NCBI GenBank assembly: GCA_964579295.1
Contig: CAZOGK010000006.1
Coordinates: 1-64,000, forward strand
Origin: JAAYYY01 sp964579295
Lineage (GTDB): Bacteria > Chloroflexota > Anaerolineae > Promineifilales > Promineifilaceae
Length of the DNA: 64,000 nucleotides
Reading direction: 5' to 3'
Part shown: piece after piece, positions 14,860-23,402 of the stretch
Numbering within the stretch: position 1 is the first letter of the stretch
How the letters are laid out: every line of letters begins with the position of its first letter
Translations under genes and position numbers: made by a program
Notes under the pieces: generated by a model
Database searches by the model: none
What the model saw: only the letters and a program-made list of their open reading frames with translations
What the model was told of the DNA's origin: nothing

Positions 14860-16962
14860 CTACTTGCCGACGATAGGCAGAAACGTACCGGTGACCTCGG
14901 GCGGCGTGAAGCGGTAGATCCAGAGGCTGCCGTCATTCTGTCCGAGAAACAAAACATCCCGGTCGGCAGCAGCGGCGGCGAGGTAGTGGCTGCAGCTAGT
15001 GCAGGCAAGGGTGGTCACGAAAGGAAAACTGGTGGCGGGCGGTTCGGTGTAGACGGCAAGATTCTGGTCAGAAGAAGGTAAGTAGACATAATCTCGAGCC
15101 GGAACAACCTGCGTTCCGGGGGTTCCCATAATCGTTGCCTTGATCCGTGGACTGCTGGGATTGCTGACGTCGATTTTCCTCAACAGGACTGCACTCTGAT
15201 CGACGTACAGCATGTATAGACTCGGCAGCTCCACCTTAAGGTCGAGTAGCGTACTGTTTCCATCCGTTCCGGAGACCGTCGCTAGTAACGCCGGATACCA
15301 GGGATCGTCTACGTCTACAAGGTAGATTGCGTTGTCGCCCGCACCGGATGGGGAGTATTCGGCGGTCACGTAGAGGACGCCCGGTGTTGCAGCAATCTGG
15401 TAATATGTCTCTGGATCCGGAAAATTGTACTGGCCAACCCAAGAGGGAGCCCAGGGATACCATACGCTGAGGATAGGTACAGACCCGTAGGGGCCATACG
15501 GCCCGGTGCTGTAGTAGTCGTCGCGACAATCACCGTACGCATAACCGCCCGCGACGATAAAGTCGAAGCCGAGGCAATCAGGATAGGCCCCGACGATGGT
15601 AATCATGTTCAGAAGCACCGGGCTGGCCAGTTCGCTGACGTCGACGATAGTTAGGTTGTCCGTACTGCTCGCGTAAATGAGCGCATCCTCTACGTACAAG
15701 AGGTTAACATCCGCTCGTACGTCGAGGTAACCGACAAGGACAGGCGCGGCGGGCTCGCTGGCGTCGAGCACCTGAAGGCAACTTCCCCCCGTTCCTCCGC
15801 CCGCGGTGTAAAGCAGTTCACCCTCGCTGACGAGCGATCTTGAAGCCTGGATCTCCACGTGGGCGCCGAGCAGGAGGGGATGGGCCGGATCTGTCACTTC
15901 TACCAAGCGCAAGCCGCAAGGCGTCGAGATGGCGACCGTATTGCCCGCCAATGCCAGGCCTGTCGCAGGCTGAGCTAGTACAAGCTTGCCAAGCAGTGTT
16001 GGCTGAGTGGGAAGTGATAGATCGTAAAGTCGCAGCTCTCTGCTGGTCAAAGCGTAGGCAATTTTGTCGTGCACAACCTGCCAGCTGCCAAACTCATCTT
16101 GGGAGTCCAGCCTGGCCAGGACAACGGGTTCCGCCGGATTGCTGATATCAATGACCGAGATGCCGTACTGATCGGCGGCGTAGGCGAAGTCATCCTCGAT
16201 CGCTACTGCGTGGATGGTGGCAAAACCGGGAATCCCTTCCATTCGCAATTCCGCAAGAAGGCGCGGCTGGCTGGGCTCGCTGACGTCGACCAGCGTCATG
16301 CGGTGCTCAAGTGGGTAACACCAGTTGAACTTGTTGCAGAACTCATGGCCCTCCGCAAGCAGGAGGAGATCGCCCTCGATGGCAGCGGAGTAGAGCTTGA
16401 AATCGGACACACGCGCCGTCGCGATGCGGCGCGGTTGGGCCGGATCGGCGATGTCGACAACACCGACCTCATAGCCCGCAATGGAGTAGACATAGTTTCC
16501 AGCTGCCAGAAGCTGGCCGGAATTCGCAGGGAGCTGTCCAACGATGACCGGATGGGTGGGGTCGGTGACATCGAGCGTATACAGGGTTGGCCAGCTTGCG
16601 ACAACAGCCGTCCCACCGGTCACTGCAACGCTCTCGATGGTGTCCGGGAACGGCTCTGAACGGGCGACGACGTGCGGGTTGGCTTCGAGCGTGAGGATGA
16701 CCAGACGGGGGCCGCTGTTCACGTAGAGATATTCGCCGTCGGAGACGACTGAGGTGATCTCCCCGCCAACCTGAGCCAGCAGCTCGAGACTCCCAGCAGT
16801 CGCAGGAGCCGCGAGGTTGCCGCTTAACGCCGGCTCGGTCTGCTGGAAACCAGGCGATCCCTGTTGCTGAGCCCGGGAGGGCGCAGCCAGCCCGAGCAGG
16901 AGGGGGACGGCAGCCATTGCAGCTGTGAGGGCCAAGGTAGAGTAGCGGCGTCTGTTGTTCAT
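14860..16962 (-). CDS. Exported LVIVD-repeat beta-propeller protein
   Basis: 700 residues from ATG 16962 (GGGAG 6 nt before). Upstream in-frame starts at 16983 and 17031 lack such a site. A basic N-terminus (NNRRRYSTL) and hydrophobic core ending PSRAQQ form a signal peptide. The body consists of at least seven LVIVD-type repeats, for example LYTLDVTDPTHPVIVGQL, VGVVDIADPAQPRRIA, ISVIDISNPAEPVVLARL, LQVLDASEPAAPVLVGYL and LTIVDVSELASPVLL. These build a beta-propeller. The C-terminus is GTFLPIVGK, like the LPxI ends of other exported proteins here. Probably a cell-surface binding protein; ligand unknown. Codon use fits its neighbours but AT content is slightly higher. Confidence 0.85.
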   Translation of the reverse strand: MNNRRRYSTLALTAAMAAVPLLLGLAAPSRAQQQGSPGFQQTEPALSGNLAAPATAGSLELLAQVGGEITSVVSDGEYLYVNSGPRLVILTLEANPHVVARSEPFPDTIESVAVTGGTAVVASWPTLYTLDVTDPTHPVIVGQLPANSGQLLAAGNYVYSIAGYEVGVVDIADPAQPRRIATARVSDFKLYSAAIEGDLLLLAEGHEFCNKFNWCYPLEHRMTLVDVSEPSQPRLLAELRMEGIPGFATIHAVAIEDDFAYAADQYGISVIDISNPAEPVVLARLDSQDEFGSWQVVHDKIAYALTSRELRLYDLSLPTQPTLLGKLVLAQPATGLALAGNTVAISTPCGLRLVEVTDPAHPLLLGAHVEIQASRSLVSEGELLYTAGGGTGGSCLQVLDASEPAAPVLVGYLDVRADVNLLYVEDALIYASSTDNLTIVDVSELASPVLLNMITIVGAYPDCLGFDFIVAGGYAYGDCRDDYYSTGPYGPYGSVPILSVWYPWAPSWVGQYNFPDPETYYQIAATPGVLYVTAEYSPSGAGDNAIYLVDVDDPWYPALLATVSGTDGNSTLLDLKVELPSLYMLYVDQSAVLLRKIDVSNPSSPRIKATIMGTPGTQVVPARDYVYLPSSDQNLAVYTEPPATSFPFVTTLACTSCSHYLAAAAADRDVLFLGQNDGSLWIYRFTPPEVTGTFLPIVGK

Positions 16963-17264
16963 GTTCACTCCCAACCTGGCCATGTTTAACCCACCACGTA
17001 ATCCACTCTCGCCCACCAACCACTCTAGCACGGCGGAATGTCGCGTGTCAATAAAGTCCCGTTCGCACGAGCCCCTCTCTTACATTGGAAGAATGTTGGA
17101 ATCGTGACGGCGGCTTGGCGCGCCGCGGGAAATCGGTTATGATGCCAGCGTAGTACTGCGTTGGATGAAGTGCGAAGGCGGCCGTCCAGACTAGTCACTC
17201 TGGAGGCCCCTTTTTTATTGTGCGCTTTTGTCCGTGCGGTTTAGCCATAAGGAGTTTAGTCACA
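16963..17264. other. Intergenic region between divergent propeller and cold-shock genes
   Basis: About 300 bp with no plausible gene. It contains the terminator-like hairpin at 17180-17216 and probably the cold-shock gene's 5' leader. No other element is recognised. Confidence 0.5.
17180..17216 (+). terminator. Rho-independent-terminator-like hairpin in the cold-shock gene leader
   Basis: TCCAGA (17185-17190) pairs with TCTGGA (17199-17204), extended by GGCC/GGCC (17180-17183 / 17205-17208) with one bulged G. It is followed by CC and six T (17211-17216). It lies 49 nt before the cold-shock start, so it could be an attenuator or anti-terminated leader and not a simple gene end. Confidence 0.65.
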
Positions 17265-17471
17265 ATGGCACAAGAGACTGGTCGAGTGAAGTGGTTTGAT
17301 GCCCGTAAGGGGTACGGCTTTATCGAGCGTGACAATGGCGGAGACATCTTCGTACACATCAACGACATGGCCAACCCCGGCGCCCCGGCGCTGGAAGACG
17401 GCGAGCGTGTGACGTTTGACGTGGGCCAGGGCCGTAAGGGCCCGGCGGCGCAGAACGTCAGCCGCGCCTAA
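17265..17471 (+). CDS. cspA: Cold-shock domain protein (CspA family)
   Basis: 68 residues from ATG 17265, with AAGGAG (17249-17254) upstream. This start gives the usual CspA length; the longer frame from 17220 is not needed. One OB-fold with RNP1 KGYGFIER and RNP2 DIFVHIND, plus the usual GRVKWFD start. It is an RNA chaperone that melts structured mRNA. A leader hairpin with T-run lies upstream and a strong terminator downstream, so it is a monocistron probably regulated at leader-RNA level. Confidence 0.96.
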   Translation: MAQETGRVKWFDARKGYGFIERDNGGDIFVHINDMANPGAPALEDGERVTFDVGQGRKGPAAQNVSRA

Positions 17472-17490
17472 GCAGCGGACTCACGAAGAT

Positions 17491-17525
17491 AAAAGACCTT
17501 CCGGCCTGGCCGGAAGGTCTTTTTT
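17491..17525. terminator. Strong bidirectional rho-independent terminator
   Basis: Bases 17491-17504 pair perfectly with 17510-17523 (14 bp, loop CCTGG), with a T-run after it on the + strand and an A-run before it. It terminates the cold-shock gene and, read leftward, the sulfatase-like gene. Confidence 0.92.
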
Positions 17526-17559
17526 GTTGCACGGGCGGCGAGCAGCCCATTTATCGCGC

Positions 17560-18885
17560 TTAATCCAGGTAGCCGAGGCGGCGCAACTGCTGCTGCAGCT
17601 CGGACCGCTCGTCCGCTGCGTATGCGGTCGCCGCGGCGGCCTCGGCCGGCGCCGGCGACCGCAGCAAGGCTGCCAGCTCCGCGCGCAGGGCCGCGGCGAC
17701 GTCCGGCAGGCTGCCGGCCACGTTCACCTGCTCGCCAGGATCGCTTTCCAGGTCGTAGAGTTCTTCTGGAATCTGCTCATTGAACAGCCCTGCCACGTAT
17801 TTGTAGCGGTCCGTGCGCAGGCCGCACAGCCATTGCTCCGGCTCCGGCATGATGCGGCCACCGCTGGCTTCCATGTAGAGGGAGCGGGGCGAGGGCGCGC
17901 CGCCCTGTCCATGAACCAGGGGCATGAGGTCGATGCCATTACCTGCGGCGGCCGCCGTGAGGTCGAACGCGGAGACGAGCGAGGGGAATAGATCGACGTG
18001 ACTGGCGAGCGCCTCAATTTCCCGCCCCTGCGGAAAGAGGCCTGGCCCATAGAACACAAGCGGCACGTGCGTCAGGTAGTCGTAGACGTGGAAGCCATGG
18101 CCGAGCCAATGGTAATAAAGCTCATTGTTCTGCTGGCCCAGCCGGTCCATGGTCGAGAAAAGCACCGGCGCCAGCCGCTTCAGCTTTTTGGCCCCCGGAA
18201 CGTGCTGCTTGACCCACTTAAACGAGCGCTTGAGGCGGGCTACCTGATCCGTAGCGCCTTCCGGTGAGAGATATTCGCCGTGGTCGCCGGTGAGAATGAC
18301 GACGCTGTCCAGCGGCAGGGCGGCAAGTAGCTCGCCCAGCTGCTGATCGAGCGAAGAGACGGCCCGGTCATACAGGTTGGCGCCATAGGCTTCGCTGTTA
18401 AACGGGGGCAATACACGGCGAGGATGGTGCAGCTCCCAGAGGTGGAGTAGCCCGAACCAGGGCTGCGGCCAATCACCCAGCCGCTCTTTGAAGGCAGCGC
18501 CCCAGGCCGTATCCAGCGTCTCGCCATAGTCGCGGTGGGCATAGTGGTCAAAGCCGCGGTTGAGGCCGACCTGCGGCAGCAGGGGCCCGGTCACCTCGGC
18601 CCAGGTGAAATAGCCGCCGGCGCGGAACGCCTCCGGTAGCGTGGGTAGATCGGGCCGAAAGCGGTGATCGGCCAGGGAACGGATGCCGTGCACAAAGGGG
18701 TAGACGCCGCTGAGCAGGCTGGCCGTACAGCAGGTAGTCATGGAGGCCGTGGCAAAGGCCCAGTTGAATACGGTCGCTTGCTCGCGCAGGCTGTCCAGGA
18801 CGGGAGTGACACAGCGGCGCTTGGCGCCCAGGATGCGGTCAGCCCGCAGCGCATCGACCATCAGCAATAACACGTTGCGGCTCAT
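17560..18885 (-). CDS. Sulfatase-superfamily hydrolase/transferase with Thr at the nucleophile position
   Basis: 441 residues of the alkaline-phosphatase/sulfatase fold. Metal-site motifs: LLLMVDALRADR (Asp 10-11 region), VVILTGDHGEYL and HVDLFPSL; a C-terminal YKYVAGL/LYDLESDPGE sub-domain is typical of sulfatases. The active-site loop reads TTCCTASLLSG (residues 50-60). Aligned to CxPSRxxLLTG, the formylglycine position is Thr 50, with Pro and Arg missing, so it should act like Thr-nucleophile phosphodiesterase/phosphoglycerol-transferase relatives more than a true sulfatase. No signal peptide. The start overlaps the upstream glycosyltransferase stop by 4 bp (ATGA), which links it to glycan or glycolipid modification. 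Confidence 0.82.
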   Translation of the reverse strand: MSRNVLLLMVDALRADRILGAKRRCVTPVLDSLREQATVFNWAFATASMTTCCTASLLSGVYPFVHGIRSLADHRFRPDLPTLPEAFRAGGYFTWAEVTGPLLPQVGLNRGFDHYAHRDYGETLDTAWGAAFKERLGDWPQPWFGLLHLWELHHPRRVLPPFNSEAYGANLYDRAVSSLDQQLGELLAALPLDSVVILTGDHGEYLSPEGATDQVARLKRSFKWVKQHVPGAKKLKRLAPVLFSTMDRLGQQNNELYYHWLGHGFHVYDYLTHVPLVFYGPGLFPQGREIEALASHVDLFPSLVSAFDLTAAAAGNGIDLMPLVHGQGGAPSPRSLYMEASGGRIMPEPEQWLCGLRTDRYKYVAGLFNEQIPEELYDLESDPGEQVNVAGSLPDVAAALRAELAALLRSPAPAEAAAATAYAADERSELQQQLRRLGYLD

Positions 18886-19805
18886 CTATCCTGCTCCAGC
18901 TGCGGGTCGTTGAGGTCAATGGCCGACGTGCTGCCGGCGGCTGTCAACCGGCGCTCCGATTCGACGTCAAAGCCCGCCCAGCTCTCGCGCGTCACCGGGC
19001 GCCGTCTGGTGGGAATGGCGTGCAGGTTGTAGCGGAGGCGGTAGAGCAGGTAGGGGAGGAGCCGGCGCCAGCTGCCGGAGAAGCGGCGGCCCGAAGTCAG
19101 GACGCGCAGCGCGCGCTTGCCGGAATAGGCGATGCGCCCCCCGGCCAGCTTCACCGCCGGGCCAAGCTGCATATCAACCGATAGCTCGCCGGCCTCGTAG
19201 CAGGCCAGGAACGCGGCACGGGCCACGGCATAGTTGCTGCCGCGCGTCGTCGGAATGCCGAAGACGAGACGCTTGCAGCGGCGGACGGCGTGGTGCAGCC
19301 AGAGCTTGACGTGAACGGCAGGCTTTCTGGGCACGTCGTAGTAGTCCACGTGTGTGTAGGCCAGCCGCGCGCCGGCCTGGAGGGCGCTGACGTACCAGTC
19401 GAGGAGCGCCGTGCTATTGAGCAGGCGGCTGTCGGCGTCGAAGTGAATGGTTATCTCGGCCTGAGCCGCCGCGATGCCTAAGGCGCGTGCGCTCAGAATC
19501 ACCACCTCGCCCGGCCGGCGCGCCGAGGGGACGGCGACCACGCGGGCGCCCATCTGGCGGAAACGCTCGATGGCCGCTGGCGGGCTGGCTGGATCGTAGT
19601 TGTTGATGACCAGGAGCAGCTCGAACGTATGTGGGCCGCTGTAGCCGCCGATATCGTCGAGAACCGGTAAGACACGCTCCAGATCGGCGCAGGCGTTCAC
19701 GGGGATAATAATCGAGGCAGATGGCGGGGCGCCGGCGTCGCCTCGTATCTCTTTGAGGCGAGCGCCAAGCGCGGCAAGATCGACCTTCTCCGGCTCAGGG
19801 TTCAT
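18882..19805 (-). CDS. Family 2 glycosyltransferase
   Basis: 307 residues from ATG 19805 (GGAG 6 nt before); the longer frame to 19859 lacks a site. A GT-A fold: SASIIIPVNACADLERVL, FELLLVINNYDPASP, ARRPGEVVILSARALGIAAA, and the metal-binding HFDADSRL. The C-terminal part has amphipathic and basic segments (LLPYLLYRLRYNLHAIPTRRR), suggesting membrane association. Transfers a sugar from a nucleotide donor; acceptor unknown. It is translationally coupled to the sulfatase-like gene, so the pair probably builds and decorates one envelope glycan. Confidence 0.85.
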   Translation of the reverse strand: MNPEPEKVDLAALGARLKEIRGDAGAPPSASIIIPVNACADLERVLPVLDDIGGYSGPHTFELLLVINNYDPASPPAAIERFRQMGARVVAVPSARRPGEVVILSARALGIAAAQAEITIHFDADSRLLNSTALLDWYVSALQAGARLAYTHVDYYDVPRKPAVHVKLWLHHAVRRCKRLVFGIPTTRGSNYAVARAAFLACYEAGELSVDMQLGPAVKLAGGRIAYSGKRALRVLTSGRRFSGSWRRLLPYLLYRLRYNLHAIPTRRRPVTRESWAGFDVESERRLTAAGSTSAIDLNDPQLEQDR

Positions 19806-20169
19806 GTTGGCTCCTGCAAACGGTTGCCGCTTACCCGGCGCGGCCTGGCAGACTGTCAATCGTCATAACCGACCCTGAAGTCGCGGCGCCCTGTCCGTTG
19901 CTATGTTGTTGGCTGCGAAGAAAGAGTGGCTTCACCCCACCGCAGAGAGGCGAGTTGAGTCGGAGATTACTGCAGGTGGCTCATCTACATCTGATGGAAA
20001 GACGACTAAAGCGGCTCCAGAGCATTCGTTTGGCTTACCAGTGTGATGATATAGGAGCGCACCGGCTGGGTCAAGCGACGTTGTGCAGACCCGGCCATTC
20101 TAGAATGGGAGTGAGGGGGTGCGTAGGCAGGAGCGGTAGCCCGCCGGGCATGCCGGCGGGCCCCTTGCG
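19806..20169. other. Intergenic region, nothing recognised besides a hairpin at its right end
   Basis: 364 bp upstream of the leftward glycosyltransferase and downstream of the leftward small membrane protein gene. No plausible coding frame, tRNA or riboswitch seen. It should contain the promoter of the glycosyltransferase-sulfatase pair. Confidence 0.45.
20139..20161 (-). terminator. Hairpin downstream of small membrane protein gene
   Basis: GCCCGCCGG (20139-20147) pairs perfectly with CCGGCGGGC (20153-20161) around a 5-nt loop, 8 bp past the stop of the leftward gene. No T-run in the leftward direction. Confidence 0.5.
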
Positions 20170-20364
20170 TCACATGGGCGGGTTGAGGCGGCGGGCGTGG
20201 TCCAGCAGGGCGCCCGCGCCCGCGCCGACGATGGCGCCGGCGTAGAGGGCCGTGGCGACGGCAGCGGCGCTCTGAGCAAAGAAAAAGGCAAAGCCCACAC
20301 CCATCCCCAGCAGACTGCCCACTATCAGGCCCAAAATCAAATTATCGAATCGGCGTTCGTTCAT
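20170..20364 (-). CDS. Small glycine-rich membrane protein
   Basis: 64 residues. A polar N-terminus (MNERRFDNLI) precedes two closely spaced hydrophobic segments (about 9-29 and 33-52) rich in Gly/Ala (GLIVGSLLGMGVGF, YAGAIVGAGAGALL), a glycine-zipper pattern. The tail is basic. The start has a strong GGAGGAAAG site. It resembles YtxH/glycine-zipper small membrane proteins; function unknown. Monocistronic by context. Confidence 0.7.
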   Translation of the reverse strand: MNERRFDNLILGLIVGSLLGMGVGFAFFFAQSAAAVATALYAGAIVGAGAGALLDHARRLNPPM

Positions 20365-20618
20365 CTTTCCTCCAGCCAGCAGGCGTTACTTTGAACTATC
20401 TTCATTCCGGGCTGGCCGTAAGCCGGGGAGATGAGGACTCGATAGTTCGTGTCCTGAGCAGCTATCTTTCAATACGCATAAGCGAGCGACTGGTTGCAGC
20501 GAGGTAGGACTTATGGGCTATAGAGCCGGCCATATGCGGCTGCTACTATCCTCGTCTCTTGTCTACTACAGCCTGTCGGCAGACAGCTGTCACCGCGCAA
20601 GAAGCGGAAGAGGTAGCC

Positions 20619-21710
20619 ATGTTCAAGCGAGTTTTTCTCCTTGTCGTGGGGCTGGGTAGCATTTGTTTCGGGGGTGTGCGGGCCGTTGCCGCGGTTGAGT
20701 TACTGGATACAGAGGCCGACCATACGGTACACCTACCCACCATCATGGGCGCAGGGGACGCCTATCTGTGGATTTCGCCGAGCGAAGTGGCGGCCCTGCC
20801 TACAGCCGGGTCGGCGTGGAGCAGCGTGCTAAGCTGGGCCCAGGAGGACAGCAGCCAGCCGCAGCTCAGCAATCAAGATGACCAGACCGATACGGTTGTC
20901 CTGGCGAAAGCGCTGGCTTACCTGCGCACTGGCAACCAGACTTATCGCAACCAGGTGATCGCGGCGATTGACGCGGTTATGGGCACGGAGCAGGGTGGAA
21001 GGACGCTGGCGCTGGGCCGTAACCTGACGGCGTACGTGCTGGCTGCCGACCTGGTGGGACTGCCGCCGGAGCTGGAAGCCCAATTCCGGAGCTGGCTGGC
21101 GGCCGTGCGCCACAAGGTGCTGGACGGGCTCACGTTAATCGAGACGCATGAGAAACGGCCGAACAACTGGGGGACGCACGCCGGGGCGGCGCGCATCGCC
21201 GTGGCCCTCTACCTGGGCGACTCGGCCGACTTGCAGCGCGCCATCACCGTATTCCGTGGCTGGTTGGGGGACCGGAGCGCCTACGCCGGCTTTAATTTCA
21301 ATTCGGATCTCTCCTGGCACTGCAATCCGGCGCAGCCCGTGCCCGTTAATCCAGCGGGCTGCACCATCGCCGGCCACGTGGTCGATGGGGTTCTCCCTGA
21401 CGATCAGCGGCGCTCGGGCAGCTTTGCCTGGCCGCCGCCCAAAGAGAACTACGTGTGGGAAGCGCTGCAGGGGGCGGCAGCCCAGGCGCGGCTGCTGTCG
21501 CGCGCCGGCTATCCCGCCTTTGAATGGCAGGATCGCGCGCTGCTGCGGGCCGTTACCTGGCTGCACCAGCAGGCCAACTTTCCGGCCGCGGGCGATGACA
21601 CCGGCACGCCGTGGCTGATTAACGCCGTTTATGGCGGGTCGTTCCCCACCGTTTCGCCGGCACGTCCGGGTAAGAACGGTCTGGGTTTCTACGACTGGCT
21701 CGGCAAATGA
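20619..21710 (+). CDS. Exported alginate-lyase-like (alpha/alpha toroid) protein
   Basis: About 363 residues from ATG 20619 (GAAGAGG upstream). Signal peptide about 1-24 (FLLVVGLGSICFGGVRAVAA), then HTVHLPTIMG, and a helical domain: DDQTDTVVLAKALAYLRTG, NLTAYVLAADLVGLPPELE, RPNNWGTHAGAARIAVALYLGD (about 180-200), and a final RAGYPAFEWQDRALLRA. This is the pattern of toroid polysaccharide lyases (PL5/alginate-lyase-like), with Asn-Asn and His in the expected active-site stretch. Extracellular. A second homologue in this window is the lipoprotein at 29281-30588, inside the polysaccharide locus, so both may act on the organism's own EPS. Substrate unproven. Confidence 0.78.
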   Translation: MFKRVFLLVVGLGSICFGGVRAVAAVELLDTEADHTVHLPTIMGAGDAYLWISPSEVAALPTAGSAWSSVLSWAQEDSSQPQLSNQDDQTDTVVLAKALAYLRTGNQTYRNQVIAAIDAVMGTEQGGRTLALGRNLTAYVLAADLVGLPPELEAQFRSWLAAVRHKVLDGLTLIETHEKRPNNWGTHAGAARIAVALYLGDSADLQRAITVFRGWLGDRSAYAGFNFNSDLSWHCNPAQPVPVNPAGCTIAGHVVDGVLPDDQRRSGSFAWPPPKENYVWEALQGAAAQARLLSRAGYPAFEWQDRALLRAVTWLHQQANFPAAGDDTGTPWLINAVYGGSFPTVSPARPGKNGLGFYDWLGK

Positions 21711-21746
21711 GCTAAACGGCCGGCCGCCACACCCACACGCCCCACC

Positions 21747-21785
21747 AAAAAAAGAAAGCCTCCCGCCGGCCGGCGGGAGGCTTTC
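21747..21785 (-). terminator. Strong rho-independent terminator for the leftward exported-protein gene
   Basis: Bases 21754-21768 pair with 21771-21785 (about 15 bp, GC-rich). Leftward, the stem is followed by seven T (A-run 21747-21753 on the + strand). It may also stop the rightward lyase-like gene. Confidence 0.88.
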
Positions 21786-21825
21786 TCAGCACCTGAAATG
21801 CCAGAGCGGCAGCCAGTCGTGCAGG

Positions 21826-23280
21826 CTATTTCGTGATCATGGGCAGATAGAGCTGCTCATCTCCCGGAGGGGGTATCGTGCCGCCCAGGACGTTGTGCGC
21901 GTAGACTTTGTTCGTCTCGTCGCTGGCCAGGACGGCGATGCCCGACTCTTCCGTGAGCCAATGCTTGGCCGTGGTCGGATCGTTGAACCAGAAGTAGGTC
22001 ACATTGTCGCCGATGATGATATCCGACGTGATGACGTCGACCATCATAGGCGCCAGCGTCTCGGGTGGGGCATTGGGCGGCGGCGGGCAGTTATAGGTTT
22101 CGCCGAAGTCGAGTCCAGGCAGCTCGGCGCTCTGGATACAGATATAGCCGCCCCCTTCCTTGCTGACCGAGAAGACGTGAACCTCGTTGTTGGCTGCATC
22201 GACGGCCATGGTCGGCCGCGTATCCTGGGTGCCGACCGGGGCAACGGGGTGTAGCGAGTAGGCGCCGTTGGCCGCCCGCTTGACGACGGCGATGAGGGGC
22301 TGACCGGCCGTGGTGAGGTTTGTCTTCACGGTGGCGAGCAGGAGATTGCCGGGCGCCTTCGCCAGCTTGAGATGATCGTCGGCGGCGCCGGCGGAGAACA
22401 GGTTAGTCAGGCCTGTTTCCAGGGACCAGCCTGATGTGGCGTCAGCGCCGGCGCTGTCCGGCCGCACGGCCAGGTAGAAGTTGCCCGTGGTCTGGTTGGA
22501 CCACATGATGGCGACTTTGGGGCCGCCGGCGTCGGTAAAGGCGGCGAGGGCGGAGATATCTTCACTGACGAGACCAACCGCTTCCGCGAACGGGAAGACA
22601 AAAGGCGTGCCCCAGATGCTGGGGTCGCCCGGCTCGCTCGCATTCACGTAGACCTGGTAGGGGGAAGATGGGGACGTGGTCCTGGAGACGTACGTGATCC
22701 ACAGCCGGCCTGTACTATCTTTGTCAAGAACGAGCGCCACCGTGACGTCCTTGTTGATAGTCACCGGGTAGCCGCTGTCGAGTGTCCAGGAATTGGCAGC
22801 ATCGTTATAGCTGTAGACGAGCAGCCGGGCCCAGTTCGCCGCGACGTTATTGTCTGACGGGTTTTCCCGCTTCAGGTGAGTGGCGATGTAGAGCTTTTCC
22901 CCATCCCACAGCACGTCGGCGCGGGCGGCGCGGTTCGGCGTATCTTCAATGCGCTCGTCAACGAGGACGCCGGTGTCCACCCAGTCGTGTGTTGTGCGAT
23001 CGAGCCGATGGATAGTAAAGGCAGCTTCCGCCGGGCTGAAGAGAACGCCCCACCAGTAGTCGTCATGCCACCAGAGCTTGCTCTCGGCGCCTTTTGACGT
23101 CGGTTCCAGAATATCGTTTTCGGGCGGGCCCGCGTACGAATGATTCAGATAGCCGGCCTCGCTGAGAGGCGCGCCGGCCTGGACCAGCAGCGCCGTCGCC
23201 AGCAAGACGGCGAGGACCACAAGCGCCAGAAGGAGCGGGCGGCGTGGGAGAAGGGTATGGTTGCTGTCGGCAAAGTTCAT
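21826..23280 (-). CDS. Exported protein, paralogue of its upstream neighbour (beta-propeller-like)
   Basis: 484 residues; TAGGAG lies 9 nt before the ATG. Signal peptide about 14-36 (LLLALVVLAVLLATALLVQA). The body repeats short beta-strands (KLWWHDDYWWGVLF, TIHRLDRTTHDWVDTGV, VAIMWSNQTTGNFYLAVRP, NLLLATVKTN), suggesting a sialidase/exo-alpha-like propeller. The C-terminus is QLYLPMITK. It aligns over its full length with residues about 30-480 of the neighbour encoded at 23403-25505, sharing long stretches such as LTNLFSAGAADDHLKL and CPPPP. A tandem duplication. Surface or secreted; function unknown. A terminator follows. Confidence 0.8.
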   Translation of the reverse strand: MNFADSNHTLLPRRPLLLALVVLAVLLATALLVQAGAPLSEAGYLNHSYAGPPENDILEPTSKGAESKLWWHDDYWWGVLFSPAEAAFTIHRLDRTTHDWVDTGVLVDERIEDTPNRAARADVLWDGEKLYIATHLKRENPSDNNVAANWARLLVYSYNDAANSWTLDSGYPVTINKDVTVALVLDKDSTGRLWITYVSRTTSPSSPYQVYVNASEPGDPSIWGTPFVFPFAEAVGLVSEDISALAAFTDAGGPKVAIMWSNQTTGNFYLAVRPDSAGADATSGWSLETGLTNLFSAGAADDHLKLAKAPGNLLLATVKTNLTTAGQPLIAVVKRAANGAYSLHPVAPVGTQDTRPTMAVDAANNEVHVFSVSKEGGGYICIQSAELPGLDFGETYNCPPPPNAPPETLAPMMVDVITSDIIIGDNVTYFWFNDPTTAKHWLTEESGIAVLASDETNKVYAHNVLGGTIPPPGDEQLYLPMITK

Positions 23281-23347
23281 TGTTTAAAACTCCTAACATC
23301 AAAGTCGTTCATCACGGGGTTGAGCAAGCTCCCTGACCCCGCGCCAG

Positions 23348-23383
23348 GGAGGAAGGACAGAAACCGGCTCCTGTCCTTCCTCC
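23348..23383 (-). terminator. 13-bp hairpin between the two tandem exported-protein genes
   Basis: GGAGGAAGGACAG (23348-23360) pairs perfectly with CTGTCCTTCCTCC (23371-23383) around a 10-nt loop, 20 bp past the upstream gene's stop. No leftward T-run, so it may attenuate or protect the upstream transcript. Confidence 0.6.
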
Positions 23384-23402
23384 GGGCCGTACTATAGTCA
23401 AC

